Positions 8,683-17,598 of a DNA stretch of 63,690 bases are shown here, one piece after another. Position 1 is the first letter of the stretch; each line of letters starts with the position of its first letter. This stretch comes from Methylocystis sp. (GTDB lineage Bacteria > Pseudomonadota > Alphaproteobacteria > Rhizobiales > Beijerinckiaceae). Made by a program: the position numbers and the translations under genes. Below the pieces are notes generated by a model, which ran no database searches, was not told the DNA's origin, and saw nothing but the letters and a program-made list of their open reading frames with translations. The stretch is taken from NCBI GenBank assembly GCA_022843405.1, contig JALHNQ010000016.1, forward strand, positions 1 to 63,690. The letters are read 5' to 3'.

Positions 8683-10179
8683 TTAAGACAAGGTCGGCAT
8701 GACGAAACTCGCGCCCGCCCCGGCGCCGCGAGGCCAGCGCGACGCCACCGTCTTGGTCTTCGTATAGAAGCGAATGGCGTCCGGTCCATGCTGATTGAGA
8801 TCGCCAAACATCGACCGCTTCCAGCCGCCAAAGGTGTAATAGGCCAAAGGCGTCGGAATCGGCACATTGACGCCGACCATTCCCACTTCGACGCGGGAGG
8901 CGAATTCGCGCGCCGCGTCGCCGTCGCGGGTAAAGATGGCGACGCCATTGCCATATTCGTGATTATTGGCGAGCGCCAGCGCCTCATCGAAGCCGCGCGC
9001 GCGCACGACGGAGAGCACCGGCCCGAAGATTTCCTCCTTGTAGATGCGCATCTCCGGCCGCACCTCGTCGAACAGGCAGCCGCCCATGTAAAAGCCGTTC
9101 TCATAGCCCTGCATCTTGAAGCCTCGGCCATCGACACGGAGCTTGGCGCCCTCCTCGACCCCGAGCGCGACATAGTCTTTGACCCGCTCAAGATGCGCCC
9201 GCGTGATCAACGGGCCGAAGTCGGCCGAAGGATCGGTCGATGGCCCGATGCGGAGATTTTCCACCCGCGGTTCGAGCCGAGCCACGAGCGCGTCGGCGGT
9301 CGCTTCGCCCACCGGCACGGCGACCGAAATCGCCATGCAGCGCTCGCCCCCCGAGCCGTAAGCGGCGCCAATAAGTGCGTCGACGGCCTGATCCATATCG
9401 GCGTCGGGCATGATCACCATGTGGTTTTTTGCGCCGCCAAAACACTGCACGCGTTTTCCGTGAGCGGCGCCATGCGCATAGACATATTCGGCGACAGGCG
9501 TCGAGCCGACGAAGCCAATGGCCTTGACCTCAGGCGCTTCAAGCAGCGCATCGACGGCTTCCTTATCGCCGTTGAGGACATTGAGAACGCCCGGCGGCAG
9601 CCCGGCTTCGAGCATCAATTCGGCCAGAAACAGGGGCGCGCCGGGGTTGCGTTCGGAGGGTTTCAGGATGAAGGCGTTGCCGCAGGCGATGGCCGGCGCG
9701 AATTTCCACATTGGAATCATCACCGGGAAATTGAACGGCGTGATTCCTGCGACGACGCCGAGCGGCTGGCGCATCGAATAGACGTCGAGGCCCACCGTCG
9801 CCGAATCGGTAAATTCGCCCTTCATCAGATGCGGAACGCCGATGCAAAATTCGACGACCTCGACGCCGCGCTGAATCTCGCCCTGCGCGTCGGCGAGCGT
9901 CTTGCCGTGCTCGCGCGCCAAAATCGCCGCAAGCCTCTCCTTCTCGCGCCCGACGATATCGACAAACTTCATCAGCACGCGGGCTCTGCGCTGCGGATTG
10001 ACCGCCGCCCATTCGCGCTGCGCCGCTACGGCGTTGTCGATCGCCGCGCGGGCCTCGTCGCGGCTGGCGAGCGGCACGCGCGAGATCGCCGCTCCCGTCA
10101 TCGGCTCATAGCCGTCGCTGAAGCGCCCGGACGTTCCCTTGACCCGGCGTCCGCCGATAAAGTGCGATAATTCTTCCAT
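8683..10179 (-). CDS. mmsA: Methylmalonate-semialdehyde dehydrogenase (acylating)
   Basis: 498 residues. Converts methylmalonate semialdehyde, CoA and NAD+ to propionyl-CoA, CO2 and NADH, closing valine (and thymine) breakdown. An aldehyde dehydrogenase fold with ITPFNFPVMIPMW, FVGSTPVAEYV and the catalytic Cys281 in GSGGERCMAISV, a context typical of MmsA rather than of general aldehyde dehydrogenases. The CoA-dependent subfamily is also supported by the adjoining mmsB. It is divergent from phhA; the 97 bases between them must carry both promoters. The enzyme is cytoplasmic and usually a tetramer. Confidence 0.95.
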   Translation of the reverse strand: MEELSHFIGGRRVKGTSGRFSDGYEPMTGAAISRVPLASRDEARAAIDNAVAAQREWAAVNPQRRARVLMKFVDIVGREKERLAAILAREHGKTLADAQGEIQRGVEVVEFCIGVPHLMKGEFTDSATVGLDVYSMRQPLGVVAGITPFNFPVMIPMWKFAPAIACGNAFILKPSERNPGAPLFLAELMLEAGLPPGVLNVLNGDKEAVDALLEAPEVKAIGFVGSTPVAEYVYAHGAAHGKRVQCFGGAKNHMVIMPDADMDQAVDALIGAAYGSGGERCMAISVAVPVGEATADALVARLEPRVENLRIGPSTDPSADFGPLITRAHLERVKDYVALGVEEGAKLRVDGRGFKMQGYENGFYMGGCLFDEVRPEMRIYKEEIFGPVLSVVRARGFDEALALANNHEYGNGVAIFTRDGDAAREFASRVEVGMVGVNVPIPTPLAYYTFGGWKRSMFGDLNQHGPDAIRFYTKTKTVASRWPRGAGAGASFVMPTLS

Positions 10180-10276
10180 ATTCGCTCATCTAAGGCGCGT
10201 CCGCGCAATGTCACCTCGCAAGAGCGGATGGCGCGCCTATATGTCGAAGAGAGGGTTTCCGCGACGGCCATCGGCG

Positions 10277-11155
10277 ATGGGACTGCAACTCACGAGCGAA
10301 GGCAAGAATCGATACGCGCAGGCGCCGCGACGGGCGGACTGGACGATCGATCAGAACTGGGCGTTCTATAGCGACGCGGAGCATGATCGCTGGAACAGGC
10401 TGTTCGCCCGGCAGGCGAAGCTTTTGCCAGGCCGAGCCTGCGATGCGTTCCTTGAGGCGAAGCAAAAGCTCGACCTGTCGCGCTCCGGCATTCCGGATTT
10501 CGCCGATCTCAGCCGCCGGTTGAGCGCGATGACTGGCTGGAGCGTGGTTCCGGTCGCGGGGCTCATTCCCGACGACGCCTTTTTCGATCATCTCGCCAAT
10601 CGGCGCTTTCCGGCGGGGGCCTTCATCCGCCCGGAGCCGGAGCTCGAATATCTGCAGGAGCCCGACGTCTTCCACGATGTTTTCGGGCATGTGCCGCTCC
10701 TCGCCGATCCCACCTATGCGCGCTTTCTTCAGGCTTATGGCGAAGGCGGGCGGCGGGCGCTCGCGCGCGGGCAGCTCCACCATCTCGCGCGGCTTTACTG
10801 GTATACGATCGAATTCGGCCTGATCGAGACGCCGGCGGGCCTGCGAATCTTCGGGGCAGGAATCATGTCCTCGCCTTCGGAGACGATTTTTTCGCTCGAA
10901 GATACCTCCCCGAACCGCGTCGCCTTCGATCTCGAACGCGTCATGCGAACGAATTACATCATCAGCGATTTCCAGCAGACCTATTTCGTCATCGAAAGCT
11001 TTGAGAAGCTTCTCGCCGCCGGCTATCAGGACTTTGGCCCGATCTATGATCGGTTGCACGACGCTTCGGACTTCGCCGCGCATGAGCTAGCGCCGGGAGA
11101 TCGCGTCATTTCGCGCGGCGATTTCCATTATTTTCGCGCCAAGCGAAGCGCTTAA
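10277..11155 (+). CDS. phhA: Phenylalanine 4-monooxygenase
   Basis: About 292 residues. Hydroxylates phenylalanine to tyrosine using O2 and tetrahydropterin. Iron ligands are visible as His133 and His138 (PDVFHDVFGHVPLL) and Glu179 (WYTIEFGLIE); the 5- and 41-residue spacings match bacterial phenylalanine hydroxylases. PheOH core motifs QEPDVFHD, FGHVPLLADP and GAGIMSSPSET are intact. The start is uncertain: 10241 (MSKRGF) and 10208 are in frame, but codons before 10277 are atypical and no start has a good ribosome-binding site. No pterin carbinolamine dehydratase is present in the window. Product tyrosine enters the hppD-hmgA route encoded next door, although tyrosine aminotransferase is absent here. 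Confidence 0.92.
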   Translation: MGLQLTSEGKNRYAQAPRRADWTIDQNWAFYSDAEHDRWNRLFARQAKLLPGRACDAFLEAKQKLDLSRSGIPDFADLSRRLSAMTGWSVVPVAGLIPDDAFFDHLANRRFPAGAFIRPEPELEYLQEPDVFHDVFGHVPLLADPTYARFLQAYGEGGRRALARGQLHHLARLYWYTIEFGLIETPAGLRIFGAGIMSSPSETIFSLEDTSPNRVAFDLERVMRTNYIISDFQQTYFVIESFEKLLAAGYQDFGPIYDRLHDASDFAAHELAPGDRVISRGDFHYFRAKRSA

Positions 11156-11188
11156 TCCTACGCCGGAATTGCGTGAAGGGTTGTTTCC

Positions 11189-11374
11189 TTCACCCTCATC
11201 CTGAGGAGCCGCCCGCAAATCGGGTTTACCCGACTTGCGCATTTAATGTCGATCTCGGGCAGGCCCGAGATCGAAGGCGGCGTCTCGAAGGACGAGGGTG
11301 AAGAAAAAATGCGCGGAAATGGGCTTCCTCGTCCTTCGAGACGCGTGCTTCGCACGCTCCTCAGGATGAGGAAG
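11189..11374. repeat. Compound palindromic intergenic repeat
   Basis: CCTCATCCTGAGGAGC (11194-11209) is the exact inverse of GCTCCTCAGGATGAGG (11356-11371). Inside, CGTCTCGAAGGACGAGG (11281-11297) is the inverse of CCTCGTCCTTCGAGACG (11328-11344). Two further palindromes lie at 11221-11232 (CGGGTTTACCCG) and 11251-11272 (GATCTCGGGC-AG-GCCCGAGATC). The nested arms could fold into one long hairpin. It lies between two converging genes and looks like the non-coding palindromic repeat families found in many Rhizobiales genomes. Only one copy is visible in this window, so repetition elsewhere is inferred. Confidence 0.75.
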
Positions 11375-11400
11375 CCCTTCACCCAATCGCCCTGCTAACC

Positions 11401-12414
11401 CTAAGACTCGGAGTTGACGACGCGTTGCTCGATTGCGCCGAAAATCGTGCGCCCGTCCGCGTCACGCATCTCGATGCGCACCACATCGCCAGGTTTCAGG
11501 AATGGCGTTCTCGGCGCGCCCTCGATGAGTTTCTCAACGACACGCTGCTCGGCGATGCAGGAGTAGCCATCTCCGCCTTGCGCGATCGGCCTGCCGGGAC
11601 CGCCGTCGCGGTCACGATTGGAAACCGTGCCTGAGCCAATGATCGTGCCGGCGCTTAACGTCCGCGTTCGCGCCGCATGAGCGATGAGACGCGGAAAGTC
11701 GAAGGTCATGTCCTTGCCGGCGTCAGGCCGGCCGAGCGGCGCGCCATTGACGAAGGAGAGGAGCGGCAGCGACAGCCGACCGCCGTCCCAGGCGTCGCCA
11801 AGTTCGTCAGGCGTCACCGCGACGGGCGAAAAGGCGGAAGCCGGCTTTGACTGAAAAAAGCCAAAGCCTTTCGCAAGCTCCGGCGCGACCAAGCCGCGCA
11901 GGGTCACGTCATTGACCAGCATGACAAGCTTGATGTGGCCCTGCGCCTCCTGCGGCGTGACGCCCATCGGCACATCATCGGTCGTCACGGCGACCTCGGC
12001 TTCGAGATCGAGCTCCTGCGTCTCATCGAGCAAGGGAATGTCGTCGCGCGGCCCGAGGAAGCCGTCGGAACCTCCCTGATACATCAGCGGGTCGCTCCAG
12101 AAGCTCTCAGGCATTTCGGCGCCGCGTGACTTACGAACCAGCGCGACGTGATTGACATAGGCCGAACCATCCGCCCACTGATAGGCGCGCGGCAGCGGCG
12201 ACGCGCAGTCTTCTTCGCGAAAAGGAAAGCTTTCGCGAGGGCCGCTTTCGAGGCGCGCCGCCAGCGCCCGCAGTTCCGGCACCACGGCGTCCCAGTCTTC
12301 GATCGCCGACTGCAAAGTGGGGGCGACGAAGCCCGCCGCCACGGCGCGCGACAGATCGCGCGAGACAAGGATCAGCGCGCCATCGCGCCGGCTCTTCAGG
12401 GATGCGAGCTTCAC
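11401..12414 (-). CDS. Fumarylacetoacetate hydrolase family protein (probable fumarylacetoacetase)
   Basis: 337 residues. Likely cleaves fumarylacetoacetate to fumarate and acetoacetate, the last step of tyrosine degradation. FAH-fold metal-site features: [25 protein letters not shown] (acidic Mg/Ca ligands), [10 protein letters not shown] and [13 protein letters not shown]. It is shorter than the animal-type enzyme (about 420) and belongs to the compact bacterial FAH type, so substrate is inferred from position: it directly follows hmgA, overlapping its stop by 4 bases through a GTGA junction (GTG start at 12414). Such coupling implies one hppD-hmgA-fah transcript. Confidence 0.87.
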   Translation of the reverse strand: MKLASLKSRRDGALILVSRDLSRAVAAGFVAPTLQSAIEDWDAVVPELRALAARLESGPRESFPFREEDCASPLPRAYQWADGSAYVNHVALVRKSRGAEMPESFWSDPLMYQGGSDGFLGPRDDIPLLDETQELDLEAEVAVTTDDVPMGVTPQEAQGHIKLVMLVNDVTLRGLVAPELAKGFGFFQSKPASAFSPVAVTPDELGDAWDGGRLSLPLLSFVNGAPLGRPDAGKDMTFDFPRLIAHAARTRTLSAGTIIGSGTVSNRDRDGGPGRPIAQGGDGYSCIAEQRVVEKLIEGAPRTPFLKPGDVVRIEMRDADGRTIFGAIEQRVVNSES

Positions 12415-13712
12415 GGGCCGTCGCCAGTGAAATGACGGCGCAATCCCGACCAGCAGTCCGCATAATCCTTCTGCAGGGTTGCAAGCGACAGGGCGAAAAC
12501 GGTCGGATAAAACGGCAACCGAGATTCGAACATGAAGGCGAGGCCGTCATCGATCTTCACCGGGCCAAGATCCGCCTGGGAAGCCTGTTCGAAAGCTTCG
12601 GCGTCGGGGCCATGCGGCAACATCGCATTATGCAGCGACATACCGCCCGGCTCGAAGCCGGACGGCTTCGCGTCGTAGCGTCCGTAAATCAAACCCATGA
12701 ACTCGCTCATAATGTTCAGATGATACCAGGGAGGCCGGAACGTATGTTCCGCAACTTGCCAACGCGGCGGAAAGATCGCGAAGTCGGCGTTGCCGACGCC
12801 GGTTTCGTTTGAAGGCGAGGTCAAGACCGTAAAGATTGATGGATCGGGGTGATCGAACAACACGGCGCCGACCGGACAGAATTTTCGCAGATCATATTTA
12901 TAGGGCGCGTAATCGCCATGCCAGGCGACGACGTCGAGCGGCGAATGGCCGATCTCGCAGCGGTGGAAGCGGCCGCCCCATTTTACGGTGAGGCGGCAGG
13001 GTTTTTCCTTGTCCTCATACGCGGCGGTCGGCGTATGGAAATCGCGCGGATTGGCGAGTCCGTTCGCGCCGATCGGCCCGCGATAGGGCAATGTGAAGGG
13101 CGCGCCATAATTTTCGCAGACATAGCCGCGAGACGGGCCAGTCGCGAGCTCAACCCGAAATTTCACGCCTTGCGGAACGACGCCGATCTCACTGGGAGAA
13201 CATTCGAGGAGGCCGAACTCAGTGAAGATGCGTAGATCGCCGAACTGCGGAACGATCAGCAACTCGCCGTCGGCGTCGTAGAAATAATCGTCGCGCATCG
13301 ACTGAGCGGCGAGATAGAGATGCGCGGCCATGCCGACTCTTTGGCCGCAATCGCCTGCCGTCACGATGGTGCGCATGCCTTCGATAAAGGAGCCCGCGTC
13401 GGCGGGGACGTCGCTCGCGCTCCAGCGCAACTGCCCAAACGGCACGTCAACATCAAGACAGGGCGCGGTCTTCCAATGGCGTTGCTCGGTCGCTTCGGGA
13501 CCATGGACGTGAAGGACGGAAGGTCTGATCCGATAGAGCCACGACCGCCGGTTGACGCAGTTTGGCGCGGTGAACGCCGAACCGGACAATTGCTCGGCGT
13601 AAAGGCCGTAAGGGCATCGTTGCGGAGAGTTTTGACCGATCGGCAAGGCGCCCGGAAGGGCTTCGCTCTCGAATTCATTGCCGAAGCCATGCAAATAGCG
13701 CGTCGGCGTCAT
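12411..13712 (-). CDS. hmgA: Homogentisate 1,2-dioxygenase
   Basis: 433 residues. Opens the homogentisate ring with O2 to give maleylacetoacetate; non-haem Fe(II), cupin fold. Clear HmgA signatures: [37 protein letters not shown] at the N-terminus and the iron-site segment [19 protein letters not shown] (His, Glu, His). Length matches the family. It begins 3 bases after the hppD stop and its own stop overlaps the following fumarylacetoacetase-like gene, so the three minus-strand genes form a tyrosine-catabolic operon. Converts homogentisate made by HppD; product goes to MaiA encoded divergently at 14882. Confidence 0.96.
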   Translation of the reverse strand: MTPTRYLHGFGNEFESEALPGALPIGQNSPQRCPYGLYAEQLSGSAFTAPNCVNRRSWLYRIRPSVLHVHGPEATEQRHWKTAPCLDVDVPFGQLRWSASDVPADAGSFIEGMRTIVTAGDCGQRVGMAAHLYLAAQSMRDDYFYDADGELLIVPQFGDLRIFTEFGLLECSPSEIGVVPQGVKFRVELATGPSRGYVCENYGAPFTLPYRGPIGANGLANPRDFHTPTAAYEDKEKPCRLTVKWGGRFHRCEIGHSPLDVVAWHGDYAPYKYDLRKFCPVGAVLFDHPDPSIFTVLTSPSNETGVGNADFAIFPPRWQVAEHTFRPPWYHLNIMSEFMGLIYGRYDAKPSGFEPGGMSLHNAMLPHGPDAEAFEQASQADLGPVKIDDGLAFMFESRLPFYPTVFALSLATLQKDYADCWSGLRRHFTGDGP

Positions 13713-13715
13713 GTC

Positions 13716-14813
13716 TCAGCCCGCCGCCCGGTTCAAGACGCCGCGGCGGATTTGATCCTCTTCGATCGACTCGAACAGCGCGCGGAAATTTCCTTCGCCG
13801 AAGCCTTCATCGCCCTTGCGCTGAATGAATTCGAAGAAGATCGGGCCGATGACCGTTTTGGAGAAAATCTGCAACAGCAGACGGCGCGCGCCGGTCGTGA
13901 CGCCGTCGATCAGAATGCCGAGCTCCTTGAGCCGCTGCGTCGACTCGCCGTGGTCCGGCAGCCTGTGCTCCAACGCGTCATAATAGGCGTCGGGCGGCGC
14001 GGGCATGAAGTCGAGCCCGTTCTTGCGCATCACGACAACAGTCTCGTAGATGTCGCGACAGGCGCAGGCGATGTGCTGAATCCCTTCGCCCTTATAGGCG
14101 TCCAGAAATTCCTCGATCTGGCTCTTCTCATCCGAGCTTTCATTGATCGGAATACGAATCTTGCCGCAGGGACTGGTCATGGCGCGCGACCGCAGGCCCG
14201 TCAATTTGCCCTCGATGTCAAAATAGCGAATCTCTCGGAAATTGAAGATCCGCTCATACCAGTTTGCCAGCGCGTCCATGCGGCCGCGCCGCACATTATG
14301 GGTCAGATGGTCGATCTCGGTCAGGCCCACGCCGAAAGGTTTGGGATCGCGCTCGCCCGTCCATCTAAAGTCGACATCCCAGATCGAGCCCTGGTCGCCA
14401 TAGCGGTCGACAAAATAGATGAGCGAACCCCCGACCCCTTCGATCGCCGGGATGTTCAGCTCCATCGGACCGACGCCGAAGGCGACGGGTTTCGCGCCAA
14501 GCGAAACGGCGCGACGCATTGCTTTGGCGGCGTCCATGACGCGGAAGCCGATGCAGCAAACAGAGGGGCCGTGCGCTTTCTGGAACTCGGCGGCGAAGCT
14601 GCGAGGCTCCGCATTCAGCACATAATTCACCTCTCCCTGGCGATACAGCGTCACATCCTTGGAGCGGTGGCGCGCGACAGCGGCGAACCCCATCCTTTCG
14701 AACAGCGACGCCAGTTGCGCAGGCTCGGGATGGGCGAATTCGACGAACTCGAATCCGTCCGTTCCCATCGGGTTTTCGGCGGGCGTTGCCGCGCCGCCAA
14801 GCGTCGAATTCAT
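13716..14813 (-). CDS. hppD: 4-hydroxyphenylpyruvate dioxygenase
   Basis: 365 residues. Converts 4-hydroxyphenylpyruvate to homogentisate with Fe(II) and O2. Two glyoxalase-like halves; the C-terminal half carries the iron site: DHLTHNV, GEGIQHIACACRDIYETV and the terminal Glu segment GFGEGNFRALFESIEEDQ. Length (about 360) is normal. First gene of the hppD-hmgA-fah unit, divergent from maiA with only 68 bases between starts, which must contain both promoters. No aromatic-degradation regulator is encoded nearby. Confidence 0.96.
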   Translation of the reverse strand: MNSTLGGAATPAENPMGTDGFEFVEFAHPEPAQLASLFERMGFAAVARHRSKDVTLYRQGEVNYVLNAEPRSFAAEFQKAHGPSVCCIGFRVMDAAKAMRRAVSLGAKPVAFGVGPMELNIPAIEGVGGSLIYFVDRYGDQGSIWDVDFRWTGERDPKPFGVGLTEIDHLTHNVRRGRMDALANWYERIFNFREIRYFDIEGKLTGLRSRAMTSPCGKIRIPINESSDEKSQIEEFLDAYKGEGIQHIACACRDIYETVVVMRKNGLDFMPAPPDAYYDALEHRLPDHGESTQRLKELGILIDGVTTGARRLLLQIFSKTVIGPIFFEFIQRKGDEGFGEGNFRALFESIEEDQIRRGVLNRAAG

Positions 14814-14881
14814 GGCCAGGCCTTTGCAGGTTTCGCTGAGCTGCTATTTAGATATTGCGTCGCCGATCCGGTTAAAGGCCT

Positions 14882-15508
14882 ATGATCCTTTACGACTATT
14901 TCCGCTCCTCGGCCGCCTATCGCGTGCGCATCGCTATCGCGCTCAAGGGCCTCGACGTCGAACGCCGACATGTCCATTTGTTGCGCAGCGAACAGCGTGA
15001 CCCCGGCTATCGCGCGAAAAGCCCGCTGGCGATCGTCCCGACGCTGGAGCTTGACGACGGCAGGCTGATCACCCAATCGCTGGCGATCATCGACTACCTT
15101 GACGCGCTACAGCCTGATCCGCCGCTCTTGCCGAGCGACGCCGTGTTGGCCGCTCAGGCGCGCGCGACGGCGTTGACGATCGCCTGCGAGATTCATCCGC
15201 TCGCCAATTTGCGAGTCATCGAGGCGTTGCAGCGACAATTCGGCGCCAAGGACGTTGAGATCGCCTCGTGGCGCCGGCTCTGGATTTCAGAGGGGCTGAA
15301 GGCGGTCGAAGCGCTCATCGCGCCTGCACCTTTCGCCTTTGGCGCAGAGCCGTCGCTTGCCGACATCTGCCTTGTTCCACAGGTCTATAACGCGCGCCGC
15401 TTCGACGTTCCGCTCGACGCTTGCCCGCGCATCCTTGCGGTGGACGCCGCTTGCGCCATGCACCCCGCCTTTCTGCAAGCGCATCCTCAGGCGCAGCCGG
15501 ACGCCTGA
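14882..15508 (+). CDS. maiA: Maleylacetoacetate isomerase
   Basis: 208 residues, zeta-class glutathione transferase fold. Isomerises maleylacetoacetate to fumarylacetoacetate using glutathione. The N-terminal thioredoxin-like domain shows the MAAI signature YDYFRSSAAYRVRIAIALKG (Ser-Ser-rich active site) and QSLAIIDYLDAL; the helical C-terminal domain ends with FGAEPSLADICLVPQVYNA. It links HmgA to the fumarylacetoacetase-like enzyme. Encoded on the opposite strand from the other tyrosine genes, divergent from hppD, and converging on bkdB 6 bases away. Confidence 0.94.
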   Translation: MILYDYFRSSAAYRVRIAIALKGLDVERRHVHLLRSEQRDPGYRAKSPLAIVPTLELDDGRLITQSLAIIDYLDALQPDPPLLPSDAVLAAQARATALTIACEIHPLANLRVIEALQRQFGAKDVEIASWRRLWISEGLKAVEALIAPAPFAFGAEPSLADICLVPQVYNARRFDVPLDACPRILAVDAACAMHPAFLQAHPQAQPDA

Positions 15509-15514
15509 CCAGTT

Positions 15515-16615
15515 CTAAGACGCGAGCGTCAGATCGGCGATCGCGGCGGCCAAGAAGCGGCCGGCTTCGCCGCCGGTCACCACGCGATGATCGAAGGTGA
15601 GGCTGAGCGGCAAAATCCGATGCGCCGCCGGCGCGCCATTGACCGCGACAATTTCGTCGCGTATCCGCCCGGCGCCGAGAATCGCCACCGTCGGCGGCAG
15701 GACGATCGGCGCAGCGTAGCGCCCGGCGATCATGCCGAAGTTTGAAAGCGTGATGGTCGCGCCGCGCAACTCCTCCGGCGGGATGCGCCGAGCCGCAGCG
15801 TCCTGGCGCATGCGGTCCAGCCCCTTGCGCAAATCCTGCGCGTCGCGATTGCCGACATCCCGCAGGACAGGCACGAACAGGCCCTCTTCCGCAAGGTCCA
15901 CGGCGACGCCAAGGTCGATTTTCTTCATCACGCGCCGCGCGAAGGCGTGAGGCTCGAACCAGGCGTTGAGCGCAGGCTCCGCCTTGCAGGCTGTCACCAG
16001 GGCCCGGATCAGCCGGACGGTCGTGTCGGTTCCTGTGGCCCAGGCGTTGATGTCCGCGTCGTCGACGATGGTGGCCGCGGCGACTTCAGCCTGCGCCTGC
16101 GCCATATTGTGCGCCATCGCGCGACGCACGCCCCGCAGCGGCTCGGCGGCTTCCGTTTCGCTAAGAATGCGCGCGACACGCTCGATGTCTTGGCTTGTGA
16201 TCAGCCCGTCGGCGCCAGAAGGCGTCACCATGCCGAGATCGACATTGAGCTTGCGCGCGAGCGCTCGCACCGCGGGCGTCGCCCGCACCGCCCCGCCGAC
16301 GTGACCAACCGAGATCGGCTGATCCCGGACAACCGCAGCGCCGTGCTGAACGGCGCCGACGACAGAGCCCGTATCTGTCCCCGCGCCTTCGAAGCCGACC
16401 AGCGGCGCGCCGATGCGGATGACATCTCCCGCGGAAGCGAACAGCCGCTCGATCCGGCCCGCCCGAGGCGACGGGATTTCGACGACGGCTTTAGCGGTTT
16501 CGACCGCGACCAGCGGCTGATCGACCTTGACGTTCTCGCCGGCGGCCACGCGCCATTCGACGAGCTCGGCTTCCTGCAACCCTTCTCCAAGGTCGGGGAG
16601 ACGAAAGATATTCAT
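15515..16615 (-). CDS. bkdB: Branched-chain 2-oxoacid dehydrogenase E2 (dihydrolipoamide acyltransferase)
   Basis: 366 residues. E2 core of a 2-oxoacid dehydrogenase complex. Domains: a single lipoyl domain with lipoylated Lys42 (VETAKAVVEIPSP), a peripheral-subunit-binding domain (ATPAVRALARKLNVDL, about 110-145) and the catalytic domain ending in FDHRVVTGGEAGRF. In that active-site motif His343 is kept, but the usual Asp of HxxxDG is Thr347; this substitution is seen by eye and may affect only fine tuning. Compact for an E2. It overlaps bkdA2 by 4 bases (ATGA). Branched-chain specificity is inferred from the surrounding leucine/valine genes; pyruvate cannot be excluded. No E3 gene is in the window. 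Confidence 0.87.
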   Translation of the reverse strand: MNIFRLPDLGEGLQEAELVEWRVAAGENVKVDQPLVAVETAKAVVEIPSPRAGRIERLFASAGDVIRIGAPLVGFEGAGTDTGSVVGAVQHGAAVVRDQPISVGHVGGAVRATPAVRALARKLNVDLGMVTPSGADGLITSQDIERVARILSETEAAEPLRGVRRAMAHNMAQAQAEVAAATIVDDADINAWATGTDTTVRLIRALVTACKAEPALNAWFEPHAFARRVMKKIDLGVAVDLAEEGLFVPVLRDVGNRDAQDLRKGLDRMRQDAAARRIPPEELRGATITLSNFGMIAGRYAAPIVLPPTVAILGAGRIRDEIVAVNGAPAAHRILPLSLTFDHRVVTGGEAGRFLAAAIADLTLAS

Positions 16616-17598
16616 GACGCCTCCATCACTTGCCGAACGCCGTCGACGATGCGATCGACGCTCGGCATATATTGCTTCTCCAATTTGGCGAGCGGCACGA
16701 CGACGTCATAGCCGGTGACCCGTTTGATCGGGGCGAGCAGCGAATAGAGCGCGCGCTCGGCGATTTCGGCGGCGATCTCGGCGCCAAATCCGGCGGTGCG
16801 CGGCGCTTCATGGACAATGACGCAGCGTCCGGTCTTTTCGACCGAGCGCAGGATCGATTCGACGTCGAGAGGCTTTAAGGTCGCGACGTCGATCACGTCG
16901 ATCGTTACGCCTTCTTCATCGAGCTTGTCGGCGGCGGCGAGCGTCTCCGGAACCATCGCGCCCCACGTCACCACCGTCGCGTCGTCGCCTTCCCGCAACA
17001 GGAAGCAGGCGTCAAGCGGCAGCTCCACGCCGTCGTCCGCGACCTCCTCACGGAACAGGCGATAGAGCCGCGTCGGCTCGAGAAAGATCACCGGGTCGGG
17101 ATCGCGCACCGCTGCGAGAAGCAATCCATAGGCCCGAGCGGGCGAAGACGGCGCGACGACGCGCAGCCCCGGCATATGGGCGAACATCGCCTCTGGACTT
17201 TCCGAGTGATGCTCGGGCGCGTGAATGCCGGCGCCGCACGGCGAGCGCAGCACCATCGGGCAGGTCATTCGCCCGCGAGTGCGATTGCGCAAGCGCGAAG
17301 CGTGATTGATGATCTGATCGATGGCCGGATAGATAAATCCGGAAAACTGAATTTCTGCGACGGGCTTCAGCCCCATCGCGGCCATGCCCACCGCGACCCC
17401 AGCGATGCCGCCTTCGGCCAGGGGCGTGTCGATGACGCGCGCGCGGCCAAAGCGCGCGTGCAAGCCGTTGGTGGCTCGAAACACGCCGCCATTGACGCCG
17501 ATGTCCTCGCCGAGCAGCAGCACATCGTCGTCTTCGCTCATTGCGCGCGCGAGCGCGAGATTGACGGCTTCGACCAAAGTGATTTCAGACATCGCCAT
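16612..17598 (-). CDS. bkdA2: Branched-chain 2-oxoacid dehydrogenase E1 beta subunit
   Basis: 328 residues. Transketolase-type beta subunit that pairs with E1 alpha for thiamine-diphosphate-dependent decarboxylation. Motifs: LVEAVNLALARAMSEDDDV, GEDIGVNGGVFRAT (ThDP-activating Glu) and PLAEGGIAGVAVGMA, plus GAGIHAPEHHSESPEAMF and the C-terminal KTGRCVIVHEAPRTAGFGAE. Length is typical. Overlaps the end of bkdA1 by 14 bases and the start of bkdB by 4, indicating translational coupling and 1:1 assembly. Confidence 0.92.
   Translation of the reverse strand: MAMSEITLVEAVNLALARAMSEDDDVLLLGEDIGVNGGVFRATNGLHARFGRARVIDTPLAEGGIAGVAVGMAAMGLKPVAEIQFSGFIYPAIDQIINHASRLRNRTRGRMTCPMVLRSPCGAGIHAPEHHSESPEAMFAHMPGLRVVAPSSPARAYGLLLAAVRDPDPVIFLEPTRLYRLFREEVADDGVELPLDACFLLREGDDATVVTWGAMVPETLAAADKLDEEGVTIDVIDVATLKPLDVESILRSVEKTGRCVIVHEAPRTAGFGAEIAAEIAERALYSLLAPIKRVTGYDVVVPLAKLEKQYMPSVDRIVDGVRQVMEAS

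Noticed and set aside
8788-10170. Long open frame (460 codons) on the plus strand opposite mmsA
   Set aside because: It is an antisense shadow of mmsA: high GC with G/C-rich third codon positions leaves few stops. The product is rich in Arg and His with no domain.
13320-14885. 521-codon plus-strand frame over hmgA and hppD
   Set aside because: It runs antisense to two well-supported dioxygenase genes and across their junction; composition is not protein-like.
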